64,000 nt of DNA from Stenotrophomonas indicatrix (GCA_041545745.1 CP168152.1:2416001-2480000); one strand, 5' to 3'; positions 17,921-28,200 are shown, counted from the first letter of the stretch. Notes: generated by a model from the sequence alone, not told the origin. A program made the numbers and translations.

Positions 17921-18337
17921 TTACGCCTGCAGCGTGCGCTGGATGTCTTCCAGCGGCGCGTTGGTAAGATCCTTGGCGATGTCGGCCAGCAACCGCGCCT
18001 GCGTCTCTTTATGCAGCAAGGGACGGATGCGGCCCAGCGTGGTGGGATCGGCAATCAGCACCAGATGCGCATAACGGTTGTTGAGTGCGTCTTCATTGAG
18101 CTGCTCGGCCACCTGCTTGGCGAAGGTCGCCTCGTTGAGCTGCGAGACCGACATGTCCTTGGGCACCGCGCCGGATGGCCCCTGACCGGACACACCCTGT
18201 TCGCTGATGTCCTGCAGCCGCAGCTCGCCTTCCTGCTTCAGGGTGAGCTTGTGCTCGTTGCCGACGTTGGTGAACACACGTGCCGAGCCACCATCGGCGA
18301 CGATAATCAGAGTGCCTTCGGGAATGCGACGGGTCAT
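17921..18337 (-). CDS. Host-attachment-type protein (PF10116-like)
   Basis: 138 residues. It has the beginning IIVADGGSARVF and the closing region LVLIADPTTLGRIRPLLHKE...DLTNAPLEDIQ that characterise the family first described as required for attachment to host cells in Agrobacterium. The fold is related to eRF1/RNase-H-like domains, with no export signal. The family name reflects an old phenotype; the molecular activity is not established. It forms a likely two-gene operon with the thioredoxin-like gene downstream. Confidence 0.85.
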   Translation of the reverse strand: MTRRIPEGTLIIVADGGSARVFTNVGNEHKLTLKQEGELRLQDISEQGVSGQGPSGAVPKDMSVSQLNEATFAKQVAEQLNEDALNNRYAHLVLIADPTTLGRIRPLLHKETQARLLADIAKDLTNAPLEDIQRTLQA

Positions 18338-18947
18338 GCATTACTCCTTGCGTTGGTTCGTGACCACCGTAAAAGCTGTGGCGTGAGCGAGGCGAGCACA
18401 ACATGTTCATTCGATGTGCGCGGGTCAACTGCATGAACAGGCAACATGGAACGCTGCGTTCGTACTGGCGCGATTCTCGGCACACTCACACTGTAACCGT
18501 TATCATGAACGCATGATCGACACGACCCACTGCGCGTCAGCACCTGTTGCTGGCATGCGGGAAGCACTGCCGACCGGCGCTTCGCTTTCCATCACTGCAT
18601 CCCCCTCGCCTTTCCATCGCCTCGCGCTGGATCCCGGCGGATGACGCCTGCGGGCCCTGCCCCGTCTGTCCCCTGCGCCTGCGACCACCACACGTGCACT
18701 GACGTGGTCTGACACGTAAGTGGTCTGACGCGATCGGACCTATCCGTTCGTCCTGCATGTCGTTCTGCGTTCCAGCAGCGGGCAATGCTTGTCGCGTGCG
18801 CGGCGTTTGATCGCACACACTTTTCGCCCCGTTCCGGGCCTTCCATTCGATGCCCCTGCGCCTGCTGCGCCTGCATCGCCGTTTCCGACTTTCGGGACAT
18901 CCGTACCGCCCATCCCACTCCATTTCCATTCTTCCAAGGGAGTCCCC
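18338..18947. other. 610-bp region between the attachment protein and proP
   Basis: Holds the divergent promoters. It contains a direct repeat GTGGTCTGAC (near 18696 and 18720) upstream of the ProP-type gene. Short open frames occur on both strands but none has a convincing start, family resemblance or codon pattern. No riboswitch or RNA gene is visible. Confidence 0.4.
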
Positions 18948-20435
18948 ATGCAGGACAACTCCGATGCCCACGCCCATTTCGGCTGGTTCAAACGCCGCCG
19001 CCATCTGAAGGTCGACGAGATCACCGTTGTCGACAAACCCATGCTCAAGCGCGCCGTGGGCGCCGCTGCACTGGGCAATGCGATGGAATGGTTCGACTTC
19101 GGTGTCTATGGCTATCTCGCCGTCACCATCGGCCAGGTGTTCTTCCCGTCCAGCAACCCCACCGCGCAGGTGATCGCCGCGTTCGCCACGTTCACCGTGG
19201 CCTTCCTGGTACGCCCGCTGGGCGGCATGGTCTTCGGCCCCTTGGGCGACCGCTACGGGCGCCAGAAGGTACTGGCCTTCACCATGATCATGATGGCACT
19301 GGGCACCTTCGCCATCGGCCTGATTCCCTCTTACGAACGCATCGGCATCTGGGCGCCGGTGCTACTGCTGCTGGCGCGCGTGGTGCAGGGCTTCTCCACC
19401 GGTGGCGAGTATGGCGGCGCGGCAACGTTCATCGCCGAGTACTCCACCGACCGCAACCGCGGCCTGATGGGCAGCTGGCTGGAGTTCGGCACGCTGGGCG
19501 GCTACATCGCCGGCGCCGGTACGGTCACCGCACTGCACATGCTGCTGAGCAGCGCGCAGATGCTGGACTGGGGCTGGCGCATTCCGTTCCTGGTGGCCGG
19601 CCCACTCGGTCTGCTGGGCCTGTACATGCGCATGCGTCTGGAGGAAACGCCGGCGTTCCGTGCCTATGCAGAGGAAGCGGAAAAGCGTGACCACGAACGT
19701 CCGGGCCTGGGTGAGCTGCTGCGCGTGCACGGTCGCCAGCTGATCGTGTGCATGGGCCTGGTGCTGGTGTTCAACGTGACCGACTACATGCTGCTGACCT
19801 ACATGCCCAGCTACCTGAGCGTGACCATGGGGTATGCGGAGAGCAAGGGGCTGCTGCTGATCATCATCGTGATGCTGGTGATGATGCCGTTGAACATCGT
19901 CGGTGGCCTTTTCAGCGACAAGCTGGGCCGGCGCCCGATGATCATCGGCGCCTGCATCGCGCTGCTGGTGCTGGCGGTGCCGAGCCTGATGCTGGTGGGC
20001 AGTGGCAACGACTGGCTGATCTTCCTTGGGCTGATGTTGCTGGGTCTGGCGCTGGTGTGCTTCACCAGTTCGATGCCATCCACGCTGCCGGCACTGTTCT
20101 ATACGCCGGTGCGCTACAGCGCGCTGTCCATTGCGTTCAACGTGTCGGTGTCGCTGTTCGGTGGTACCACGCCGCTGGTGACCGCCTGGCTGGTGGAACG
20201 CACCGGCGACCCGCTGGTGCCGGCCTACTACCTGATGGGCGCGGCGGTGATCGGCCTGATCACGATGATCTTCGTGAAGGAAACCGCCGGCCTGCCGCTG
20301 CGTGGTTCGCCGCCGGCCGTGGGCTGCAACAAGGAGGCTGCCGCGCTGTTGAAGAGCGATGCGCCGGTAACAGTGGATCGCACCCTGCCGCCGTTGCCGG
20401 ACGTAGCCGAACCGGAACAGGTGACCCCGGCCTGA
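18948..20435 (+). CDS. proP: ProP-type MFS osmolyte/H+ symporter
   Basis: 495 residues from the ATG at 18948, preceded by AAGGGAG. Twelve TM helices. The signatures are NAMEWFDFGVYGYLA in TM1, loop motif GPLGDRYGRQK, and GFSTGGEYGGAATF, all typical of the metabolite:H+ symporter family that includes E. coli ProP (glycine betaine/proline uptake under osmotic stress) and KgtP. The last 50 residues form a hydrophilic tail, but no long heptad coiled coil like that of E. coli ProP is evident. Osmolyte uptake is the best guess; a dicarboxylate or other substrate is possible. Confidence 0.88.
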   Translation: MQDNSDAHAHFGWFKRRRHLKVDEITVVDKPMLKRAVGAAALGNAMEWFDFGVYGYLAVTIGQVFFPSSNPTAQVIAAFATFTVAFLVRPLGGMVFGPLGDRYGRQKVLAFTMIMMALGTFAIGLIPSYERIGIWAPVLLLLARVVQGFSTGGEYGGAATFIAEYSTDRNRGLMGSWLEFGTLGGYIAGAGTVTALHMLLSSAQMLDWGWRIPFLVAGPLGLLGLYMRMRLEETPAFRAYAEEAEKRDHERPGLGELLRVHGRQLIVCMGLVLVFNVTDYMLLTYMPSYLSVTMGYAESKGLLLIIIVMLVMMPLNIVGGLFSDKLGRRPMIIGACIALLVLAVPSLMLVGSGNDWLIFLGLMLLGLALVCFTSSMPSTLPALFYTPVRYSALSIAFNVSVSLFGGTTPLVTAWLVERTGDPLVPAYYLMGAAVIGLITMIFVKETAGLPLRGSPPAVGCNKEAAALLKSDAPVTVDRTLPPLPDVAEPEQVTPA

Positions 20436-20473
20436 GTGCGGGAGGCAGCGCCGGGCATTGCCTGGCGCTGCCG

Positions 20474-21106
20474 TTACAGGCCGTGTGGTGGGTACTCGGC
20501 GTCGATACCGTCCCGAGTCAGCGCGCCGGGCACCCAGCGCAGCTTCCAGACGTAATGCCCTGCTTCCGGACAGACATGCTTGCCACCCGTTAGCCAAGGG
20601 CAGGTCTTCGCGCCGGCCACTACATTGAACTCGACAATGATCTGATTGCCTTCGATCCTGATTGACTGCACGGCCCCGGGAATCTGCGCCCCTGCATCAT
20701 TGCCATAGCCGGATTGGCGAATCGCGGCGAAATCTTCAGCATCGACCGCTGACAGGCTTTTAGGATTTTCCTTGCCCCGAGGATCATCTGCTGCCAGTGC
20801 CGTCATCACCGCCACCACATTGCTCTGTGCGAACGAGCCACCGGTATAGGTCGATGTGTAGAGATAGATGACCTCCGCACGGCCATCACCGTCCAGATCG
20901 GCAACGGCGGTCCACACGGGGCGGAAATCACTTTCGATGTCATCGCCTGGGATACGCCGCAGCGAAGCCTCTGCTGCGTGGAACGCCTGTACCAGGCTCG
21001 GCGGCGATGCCTTCGATGCCGCAGATGCCGGGCCACCGCCCACCAGCGCGCAAAGCGCGAATGCGGAAGGCAGAAGGATGGGATGGAAAAATGCAGGTCC
21101 GTGCAT
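20474..21106 (-). CDS. Exported FG-GAP-like protein, paralogue A
   Basis: 210 residues from the ATG at 21106 (preceded by AAGGAGAAC); a longer frame upstream lacks a signal peptide. Signal about 1-29 (ending PASAA). The core carries a Ca-binding FG-GAP/VCBS-like motif DLDGDGRAEVIYLYT and a C-terminal Cys pair around GAKTCPW and KHVCPEAGHYVWKLRW. It is similar over its whole length to the next gene, so the two are a tandem duplication. No partner system is evident. Periplasmic, function unknown. Confidence 0.8.
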   Translation of the reverse strand: MHGPAFFHPILLPSAFALCALVGGGPASAASKASPPSLVQAFHAAEASLRRIPGDDIESDFRPVWTAVADLDGDGRAEVIYLYTSTYTGGSFAQSNVVAVMTALAADDPRGKENPKSLSAVDAEDFAAIRQSGYGNDAGAQIPGAVQSIRIEGNQIIVEFNVVAGAKTCPWLTGGKHVCPEAGHYVWKLRWVPGALTRDGIDAEYPPHGL

Positions 21107-21144
21107 GGTGTTCTCCTTGGTGAATGGCGCAGCCGGTAATGCGA

Positions 21145-21765
21145 TTACTCGGCGCGGGTCAGCTTGCCCGGGGTCCAGCGGTACACCCAGGCATGCTGCC
21201 CTTCTGGTGGGCAGGCTACCTTGCCACGCACGCACAGCTTCGAATTGCGGGTGCTGTTGAAGGTGACGCGGATGCGGTCAGCGTCCATGGTGATCGCTTC
21301 CATGTCGCCGGGAATGTGCACAGCAGCGTCATCGGCGTAGCCGGACGCGCGGATCAACGCGTAGGTTTCGTCGTCATAGGCGGATTTTCCCGGTGACGCG
21401 GCCTGGACCCGTACATCGCCTTCGGCCAGCGGGGTCATCACCACCAGTTCGTTGAGCCGCATCGCGCTGCCGGTCTGGGTCGCGGTGTAGAGATAAACGA
21501 TTTCCGGGCGGCCGTCGCCATCGAGGTCGGCATTGCCGGCCCACAGTGGGCGGTAGTCATACTGGCTGTCGGTGCCCGGGTGCAGGCGCAGGGACGCCTC
21601 GGCGGTACGACGCGCCTTGTCGTAGCTCATCGGCTCGTTCTTCGCCTCGTCCTTGGCGTCGGCCTGCGTTGCATCCTGGGCCAGCAGCGGTGCCGCCACC
21701 GTCAATGCCATGGCCGCCACCAGCGCGCGCAGACCGATGGCCTGCCAGTACTTCCGCTCGTACAT
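21145..21765 (-). CDS. Exported FG-GAP-like protein, paralogue B
   Basis: 206 residues from the ATG at 21765 (ACAAGG just upstream); the alternative ATG at 21804 would overlap the kinase gene by 4 bp but lengthens the signal region. Signal peptide ends APLLAQ. It has the same layout as paralogue A: EASLRLHPG, DLDGDGRPEIVYLYT, ASGYADDAAVHIPG and a terminal SKLCVRGKVACPPEGQHAWVYRW segment. The Ca-binding loop and Cys pair are kept, suggesting both copies are functional. Role unknown. Confidence 0.8.
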   Translation of the reverse strand: MYERKYWQAIGLRALVAAMALTVAAPLLAQDATQADAKDEAKNEPMSYDKARRTAEASLRLHPGTDSQYDYRPLWAGNADLDGDGRPEIVYLYTATQTGSAMRLNELVVMTPLAEGDVRVQAASPGKSAYDDETYALIRASGYADDAAVHIPGDMEAITMDADRIRVTFNSTRNSKLCVRGKVACPPEGQHAWVYRWTPGKLTRAE

Positions 21766-21800
21766 CCTTGTTCCCCGATCAATGAATCTGCGGAGTCGGA

Positions 21801-22454
21801 TCATCGCACAGGCGGGCCGGCAAGCGGCGTGCTGTCGGCATGCAGGTCCATCGCGCGCATGACGATGGGCTTGGCCCAGTCCGGGGTGTGCAGCAGCTCC
21901 ACCACCGACACCGGATACTGCAGGCCCTGGCGATCCAGCGCCAGCACCGGCAAGGGGGCAACACGCCCATAGCGATCGGCTGGCGCGCTGTTGTCATACA
22001 CATGCAGTTCGGCCAGATGCGGCATCAATGCCAACAGGTTCTCGCGCGCGGAATCGAAGCGTGCGCGGATCTTGTCCTGCGGGATGTCGTGGCCACCGCC
22101 AGCAACGCGGGCGGCCACGCGGGCCACATGCAGTTCGACAGTGGCCAACCCGCAGAACCAGATCGCCACGTCGTGCTGGCTGCAGGCCTCGCGCAACAGG
22201 TGCGGGATGGTGTTGCCGCCCAAGGTGGTTTCAAAGGCAAAATCGCTGCCGTCGGCGATCGCCTGGCGCAGCCGTCGTGCGCCCTCCTGCCACGCTTCAG
22301 CGTTGGCTTCGGGCAACGGCCAGCCCGCCTCCACCAGCCGTCGGGTGAAGCTGTCCGGGTTGTACCAGCCCAGGCCGTCGGCCTCCAGCCAGGTACCGAG
22401 CAGCGAACTCTTGCCAGCGCCGTTGACGCCGGCCAACGCCAGGATCCGCCCCAT
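21801..22454 (-). CDS. Zeta-toxin-like P-loop kinase
   Basis: 217 residues. The Walker A motif GVNGAGKSS (9-17) is in the first strand, followed by NPD (residues about 31-33) and FETTLGG (about 73-79), the arrangement of zeta/PezT-type toxins, which phosphorylate UDP-N-acetyl sugars and block cell-wall synthesis. The gene follows the Phd-like gene by 3 bp, so the two form a toxin-antitoxin-like operon. The classic zeta partner is epsilon, not Phd, so the pairing is unusual. It could alternatively be a non-toxic small-molecule kinase. Confidence 0.8.
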   Translation of the reverse strand: MGRILALAGVNGAGKSSLLGTWLEADGLGWYNPDSFTRRLVEAGWPLPEANAEAWQEGARRLRQAIADGSDFAFETTLGGNTIPHLLREACSQHDVAIWFCGLATVELHVARVAARVAGGGHDIPQDKIRARFDSARENLLALMPHLAELHVYDNSAPADRYGRVAPLPVLALDRQGLQYPVSVVELLHTPDWAKPIVMRAMDLHADSTPLAGPPVR

Positions 22455-22457
22455 GAG

Positions 22458-22799
22458 TCAGAGCGGACGGCCGAGCGCGACCTTGTGGCCGCGGCGGATC
22501 GGTTTGCCCATCACCTTGCCCAGCCCCTCACCCTGCTGCAGCCCGGCCAGCGCCTGGTCGAACTCGGTACGCAGGCGCGACAGCACGTCGCTGCGCTCTT
22601 CGGTATCGCTGCCGCTGGCCCTGGCCAGCAGCTCCTGATAGGTCTTGATGTCCACGATCACCGCTTCGGGGTGGTTGTGGTTGGTGATGACCAGCGCCTG
22701 CTTCTCGCGCACGGTACGCATCAGGCTGGGCCAGCCACGGGTCTTGACCGAGGACGCCGGGGCCTTGTCGAGGCCGGGCAGGTCGAGCGGGAGGGTCAT
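22458..22799 (-). CDS. Phd/YefM-like antitoxin
   Basis: 113 residues. The central part resembles Phd/YefM: LMRTVREKQALVITNHNHPEAVIVDIKTYQELLA, which is the N-terminal DNA-binding/dimerisation fold displaced by about 25 residues. The charged C-terminal half would wrap the toxin. It is the first gene of the pair and starts 37 bp from a perfect 20-bp palindrome, which it presumably binds for autoregulation. Confidence 0.78.
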   Translation of the reverse strand: MTLPLDLPGLDKAPASSVKTRGWPSLMRTVREKQALVITNHNHPEAVIVDIKTYQELLARASGSDTEERSDVLSRLRTEFDQALAGLQQGEGLGKVMGKPIRRGHKVALGRPL

Positions 22800-22835
22800 G
22801 GCACGGCTCCAGCGGAAGGATGTGAGGCCACTATA

Positions 22836-22855
22836 CCCAATTTGGCCAAATTGGG
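22836..22855. promoter_or_regulatory. Perfect palindromic operator of the toxin-antitoxin pair
   Basis: CCCAATTTGG-CCAAATTGGG is a perfect 20-bp palindrome. A minus-strand TATAGT (22830-22835) directly abuts it, so a bound repressor would block the promoter. This is the usual autoregulation layout of type II toxin-antitoxin operons. Confidence 0.75.
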
Positions 22856-22896
22856 GATAAATGGACCCTGCCGCCCTCCCCGCCCCGGCCGACGGG

Positions 22897-24357
22897 TCAG
22901 AACGCCCGTTCCCATTTCAGGCTCAGCAGACTGCGGTCGTGGCTGTACAGCCAGTCCACGTTGCTGTCGATGCCGGCGTACCGAAGACTCAGGCTGGGCA
23001 CCAGCCCGGCTACGGCCAAGCGCTCGCTGCGCACGATGGCGATCAGGTTCTGCTCGCTGTCCTGCCGACGCGCTTCCAGCAACGGGCTCCACGCATCGTA
23101 GTCCCGCTCACGCAGCGACACGAACACGGTGGCCGTGGTGCCGCTCCACTGGCGTGCTGCACCCACGCGCAGGCCGCGTTGCCGGTAGCCATTGGCGGGA
23201 TCGGCGGCGCTGCTGTCACTCAGGTCGAGCCCGGCGAACACCGTCCAGCGCGGGTTGAGCGCGCGGAACCAGGTGGCGTAGATCGCCGCCAGTTCGCCGT
23301 CGTAGTTGCTGGCCAACCCCTGCTGTCGATAGCGCTGGCGTTTCCAGTCGGCTTCCAGTTTCAGCAGGCTGCGCGCATCGGCGGCGAACTGCCATTCGCC
23401 ATGCACGCCGGCACCGCCCTGCAGCGCTTGGTTGCCCAGTCCCTGGTAATCGTAGCTGGGCGCCAGCAGCGCGGTATGCCGTGCGCTGCGCCAGCTGTAG
23501 CCGGCCTGCACGCTGGCATTGAGCTCGTTGTAGTCGCTGTGCCCGCGCCACGCCTGGCCGAACGCCAGCCCGCGCAGGTACAGCCCATGGTGGCCGGCCA
23601 ACGGCACGCGCCGTTCCAGGCTGGCGTCGTAGTCCAGGCCGAATGCTGCCTGTGCATCGGGCAACCGGCGTTCGATGAAACAGGTGGTGCCGTCACCGAA
23701 CAGGCAGGTACGGCTGGCCGAGCTGCGGTTGATGTTGTCGCTCCAGGCCGTGCCAGCGGCGATACCGCCCTTCCAGCGCTGGCGCGCCTGCAGGGCCTGC
23801 AGGTAGCCGTCCACCCGCGTACGCACGCCCGCCGTTGCCGGATCGTCGCCATCGATGCCGGCTGCGATCGCCTCGAACAGGGCGATGGCATCGCGGTCGC
23901 GCTGGTCTTCGGCATGGACACGCGCCAGTTCCAGCCGCGCCGGCAGGAAGTCCGGCTGCGCGGCGAGCACGGCCTCGTATTCGGCGGCGGCCCTGCGGTG
24001 CTGTCCAGCCACCCGCGCCAGCGCGCCCTGCGCGTAGTGGCGCAGCAGCGGATCGTGGCCGGGCAGTTCGATGTACTCGGCCAGGAAGGCAGCCACCGCC
24101 TGCCATTGCTGGTGCTGCAGCGAGAGATAGAGCGCCTGGCCGAGGTCGTCGACTGTGCGCTCCACGCGGTACTGCTGGCCGTCGAGGGTGATGGTCGGCC
24201 GCTCGTGCTCGACCCGGCGCAGGCGTTGCTGGTCCTGCTGCTGATGACGCAGCTCGCTGCCCTGTTTGAGCACGCGGCGCAGATCATCCTGCTGGGCGCG
24301 GGCATCGTTGACCGGCCATGCCAGCAGCAGGACTAAAAGAAAGAGAAGGTGGCGCAT
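22897..24357 (-). CDS. Slam-type outer-membrane translocator (DUF560)
   Basis: 486 residues with a signal peptide (about 1-21, ending ARA). The N-terminal domain (about 60-190) has TPR-like helices (ALARVAGQHRRAAAEYEAVL). The C-terminal 300 residues form a DUF560 beta-barrel ending in an aromatic residue (KWERAF). Slam proteins move specific lipoproteins or hemophilins across the outer membrane. It is directly downstream of the hemophilin-like gene with a 90-bp gap, and that protein is the obvious substrate. In Acinetobacter the equivalent is HsmA, from memory. Confidence 0.88.
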   Translation of the reverse strand: MRHLLFLLVLLLAWPVNDARAQQDDLRRVLKQGSELRHQQQDQQRLRRVEHERPTITLDGQQYRVERTVDDLGQALYLSLQHQQWQAVAAFLAEYIELPGHDPLLRHYAQGALARVAGQHRRAAAEYEAVLAAQPDFLPARLELARVHAEDQRDRDAIALFEAIAAGIDGDDPATAGVRTRVDGYLQALQARQRWKGGIAAGTAWSDNINRSSASRTCLFGDGTTCFIERRLPDAQAAFGLDYDASLERRVPLAGHHGLYLRGLAFGQAWRGHSDYNELNASVQAGYSWRSARHTALLAPSYDYQGLGNQALQGGAGVHGEWQFAADARSLLKLEADWKRQRYRQQGLASNYDGELAAIYATWFRALNPRWTVFAGLDLSDSSAADPANGYRQRGLRVGAARQWSGTTATVFVSLRERDYDAWSPLLEARRQDSEQNLIAIVRSERLAVAGLVPSLSLRYAGIDSNVDWLYSHDRSLLSLKWERAF

Positions 24358-24447
24358 GTTCGATCCGGTTGAAGCACTATCGCGGGCCGAAGCAGGGACT
24401 GGCGGATCGCGGCTTGTCCCTGCCCTGCCCCGTCAGGGGCGTGGCGA

Positions 24448-25212
24448 TCAGTTCTTGCTGCCGCCGAAGGCGGTGTCGTACTGGCTGTTGCCGGCGAAGG
24501 TGGCGATGCCGGCCAGGGTGGCGGCGTTGGCACCGAAGAACTGGCCCTGGCTGGTGCCGGCAACCGTACCGTTGGCCGTTGCCGAACCGGCGAACGACGC
24601 GTTGGCGCTGTTGATCGATGCAGCCACGGCCACGGTCAGGCCCGAGCCGGCCAGCGCGCCGTTGAGGCTGCCGGTGCCGAAGTCAGCGCGGAAGGTACCG
24701 CTGAGCAGGTTGCTGCCGTTGAACGTGTTGAGGCCTGCGACGGCGTAGGTGGCCACGCCTGCCGGCAGCGTGGTGCCCGCGCGGTCACCGGCGAAGTAGA
24801 CCTGGCGGTTGTTGAAGCCGCCAGCCGCGCCATCCTTGGACCATTCGCCGAACCAGACATCACCACTACCGACCTTGACGAAGTTGAAGTGGCCCATGCC
24901 GGCGTGGCTGCCCGGGGTACCGGTGATCGGCATGGCGAGGGTGCGCACGGTGGTGCCGTTGATGACGGTGGGTGCCGAGTAGGCGCTCAAGCCCTGGAAG
25001 TCCACACGCGTGCCACCCGAGACGGTGCCGACGCCAATACCGGCCTTGCCTGCCGAGTGCGGGCCACCATTGACCTGCGATTCGCCGACGTTGACGTTCA
25101 ACTGCGGATCGGTGATGGCGCTGGCCGCACCGACGATATCGGCAGCGTGGGCGGCACCGGCCAGGGCCAGGCTGGCGGCGACGGCAAGCAGGGAACGGGA
25201 GATCATTTTCAT
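24448..25212 (-). CDS. Hemophilin-like secreted Slam substrate
   Basis: 254 residues from the ATG at 25212 (AAGGAGTTTTTCC before it). The signal peptide (1-23, ending AHA) has no lipobox Cys, so the product is soluble, not lipidated. The N-terminal part has candidate haem-ligand histidines (GGPHSAG, GSHAGMGHF); the C-terminal 110 residues are a Gly/Ala-rich eight-strand barrel of the TbpB/hemophilin type (GQFFGANAATLAG). It sits between the TonB receptor and the Slam gene. It should capture haem outside the cell and pass it to the receptor. Haem binding is inferred. Confidence 0.83.
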   Translation of the reverse strand: MKMISRSLLAVAASLALAGAAHAADIVGAASAITDPQLNVNVGESQVNGGPHSAGKAGIGVGTVSGGTRVDFQGLSAYSAPTVINGTTVRTLAMPITGTPGSHAGMGHFNFVKVGSGDVWFGEWSKDGAAGGFNNRQVYFAGDRAGTTLPAGVATYAVAGLNTFNGSNLLSGTFRADFGTGSLNGALAGSGLTVAVAASINSANASFAGSATANGTVAGTSQGQFFGANAATLAGIATFAGNSQYDTAFGGSKN

Positions 25213-25264
25213 GGAAAAACTCCTTGGATTGAGGGAACTACAGGTACAACGCTTGCGGTGGAAC

Positions 25265-28200
25265 TCAGAAGCGCGCAGTGAGCGCAAGCTTGACGGTGCG
25301 ACCCGGCGCCGGCAGCGTGGAGCGCGTGGCCGGGTCGACGTAATAGCGGTTGCCGAGATTGCTGCCGACCAGTTCAACGCTGGCGTGGTCGTTGAAGCGC
25401 CAGCGCGCATAGGCATCCACGGTGGTGATGTTTCCCCAGGTGAACGGCACGTTCTGCCAGAGCAGGCTGCTGCCACCGGCCAGCAGACGATCGCGGTAGA
25501 CCTGCAGGTCCGGGTTGTCGTGGCTCCGGTAGTGCACGATGCGGCTGCCCAGTTCCAGCCGCTCATCGAACAGGCGCGTGCCCAGTGACAGATTCACCGA
25601 CAGCTTGGGAATCGCCTGGGTCAGCAGGTAGCCACCCACGAAACCGTCCTGTACGCAGTTCGGCACCAGCCCGCGGTTGGCGTCGAGCAGCACCGCGCTG
25701 CTCTCGTCGCACACCTCGTTTTCCAGCGTGCGCGCGATACCCAGGTCGCTGAAGAAGCGTCGATTGTCGAAGCGCGCCTGCAGTTCGATGCCACGGATGG
25801 TCTGCTTGTCGATGTTGTCGAACAGGAAGTAGGCGTCGCGCTCGATCACATCGCGCGTCTTGTGCACGTAGTAGGCCAACTTGACGTCGGCATCGGCGGT
25901 TCCGCCGAACAGCGCGGACAGATTGTGTACATAGCCCAGCTCGTAGTTGTAGGCGTGCTCGGGTTTGAGCGCGTACAGCGGATTGAGGCTGCTGGAGAAG
26001 GCAATGGTGCTCTCGAACATGCTCGGGAAGCGCACCGCCTCGCTGTAGCGCAGGTAGATGCGCGCGGCCGGCGACAGGTTTACCGTTGCCGAAAAGGTGG
26101 GCAGCCAGGCATGGTCGCGACGGCGGGTATTGCGTCCATCCACCGGCCGCGACTGCACTGTGTTGCGGATGCTGCAGACCAGGTCGCTGCCGGGGAACAG
26201 CGGCAGCGTGCCGGGGATGGCAGCCACTTCGCCATTGAGGCACGGATTGGTGGCACGGGAGTAGTTGCCGTCGGCATCGGGCAGCCAGGCGATGGTGTGC
26301 TCCACCGGCTGTGGCGTCTGGTAACCCTGCAGCAGGCCACGGATCGCATCGTCGACGAACCAGCCCATGCCGATGCTCTCCCAGAAGGCGCGCTCGGCTT
26401 CGAGCGAATCCACCTGCGCCTGCACGCTGGCTGGGCGCTCCGGCAGCTCATTGACCCGGTAGCTCGCCTGCTTGCCGCCCACCCCGCGGGTCAGCAGTTC
26501 AGGATGTTCGCCGAGGAAGTCATCAAAGGCCCAGTAGCGGCTGTAGCGCACGCCGGCATTGAGGGTGAGGAAATCGACCGGCCGCCACTCCAGCGTGAGG
26601 TAGCCCTCGCCTTCCTGGCGACGGCCCGCGCGCGGGTACATGCGCCAGCCATCACTGACACCGAAGTACGGGTCTCCCGACCCCAGTTTTTCATACTGCC
26701 AGTTGCCGCCCACGGTCAGGTCAAGCGTGGAATGCAGGCCGAAGCGGTTGCTCAGGGTCAGCCCGGTACGGTCGTTGCGCGCATTGGCCAGCGCGGTGTT
26801 GCGCAGGATCGGGCTGCGGCTGGGATCCCAATCTGGATTGCCCGAGGCGAAGTTGGGGAAGCCACCGGCGGTGTAGGTATCGCTGTTGGTTTCGGTCCGC
26901 CACAGGTTGGCGCGCAGGTCGAGCCAACGACTGCCGGCCGGCTGCCAGCGGTACTCCAGGTTCCAGGCATCCGAATCGACCCGGCTGAGTGGCCACTGGA
27001 TGCGCCCGTAATCCGGTGCGGACAGGATGCGCGAGGGCATGATCTCGCCGTAGTGCGAGAGCGTGTGCCGCCAGGTTGCCTTGAGCTGCTGGTCATCGCT
27101 GATCTGCCAGGTGGCCTTCAACAGCCACGACTCCTGTTCGCTGGAGGTGTTGGGGACTTCATCACCCGGCTTGAAGTAACGCGCCAGCGTGGTGATGTAA
27201 TCGATGCCCTGGTATTCGTACTGCTCGCGCGAGTCCTGGTCGTAGTAGGCACTGCCCTTGCTGCCCGAAAAATAGTTGCCGCGCTTGCGCCACGCGTAGG
27301 CCGCCATCACGTCCAGCCGCTCACCGCGCCAGCCCAGCGCCAGGCGCCAGGCCTGGTCATCGCCATCGAACGGGTTGTCGCCGCTGCGCGATTTCACCGG
27401 CACCACCAGGGTGCGGTCAGCATAGGGCGAGGCCGGCGACGACTGCGGGAAACCATCCACCGTGCGGTAGTCCTCACCGGTGTGCAGCCGTGGCAGGCGC
27501 GGTGACACCGCATTGCTGCTGCCTTCGATCTTCAGCTCCCCGCCGAAGCGCTCGCCGGCCGGCACGATGTCGTCGACGTCGAGGGTCTTGATGACCATCG
27601 CTCCGCCGATACCGCTGTGTACATCGCGCACCAACGCTGGCCCCTTGATGACCTGGATGCCACCAATCAGGTTGGGATCGATGTAGTTGCGGTTGCTGAC
27701 GCCGTTGTAGCCCCGCCATACGGTCAGCGCCTGCTCGCCACCGTCGATGCTGACCGGCACCCGCCCCGGCCCCTGGATACCGCGGATGTTGAGGTCCAGC
27801 GCGCCGCTGTTGCGGGCGTCGCCGCTGAACACGCCGACCAGGTCCTTGACCACATCGGCCGGGTTGGCGCCGCGATAGCGCTCCACCCGGTCGCGACCGG
27901 AATAGGCCGTGCTCAGGTCGAGCGCGAACACGTCGTCGTATCCCCAACGATCACGTGTTTCGCCGCCGTCGGCCTGCAGGCGCCCGCCCACTTTCAGCGT
28001 ATCGGTGACCACCACCCCGCCGTCAGCGGCGGCGGCCTGCAGGGTCCAGGTGCCGCCCGGCTCCTGCTGCGCACGCAGGCCACTGCCCTGCAGCAACTGG
28101 CCCAGTGCTTCGGTGGGGCTGTACTGGCCCTGCACTGCGCGCGAGCGCCGCCCTTCCACCAGATCGCTGCGGAACACCACCTGCACCTGCGACTGGCGGC

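Noticed and set aside
18414..18644. 76-codon ORF in the region before proP
   Set aside because: No ribosome binding site or family resemblance and atypical composition.
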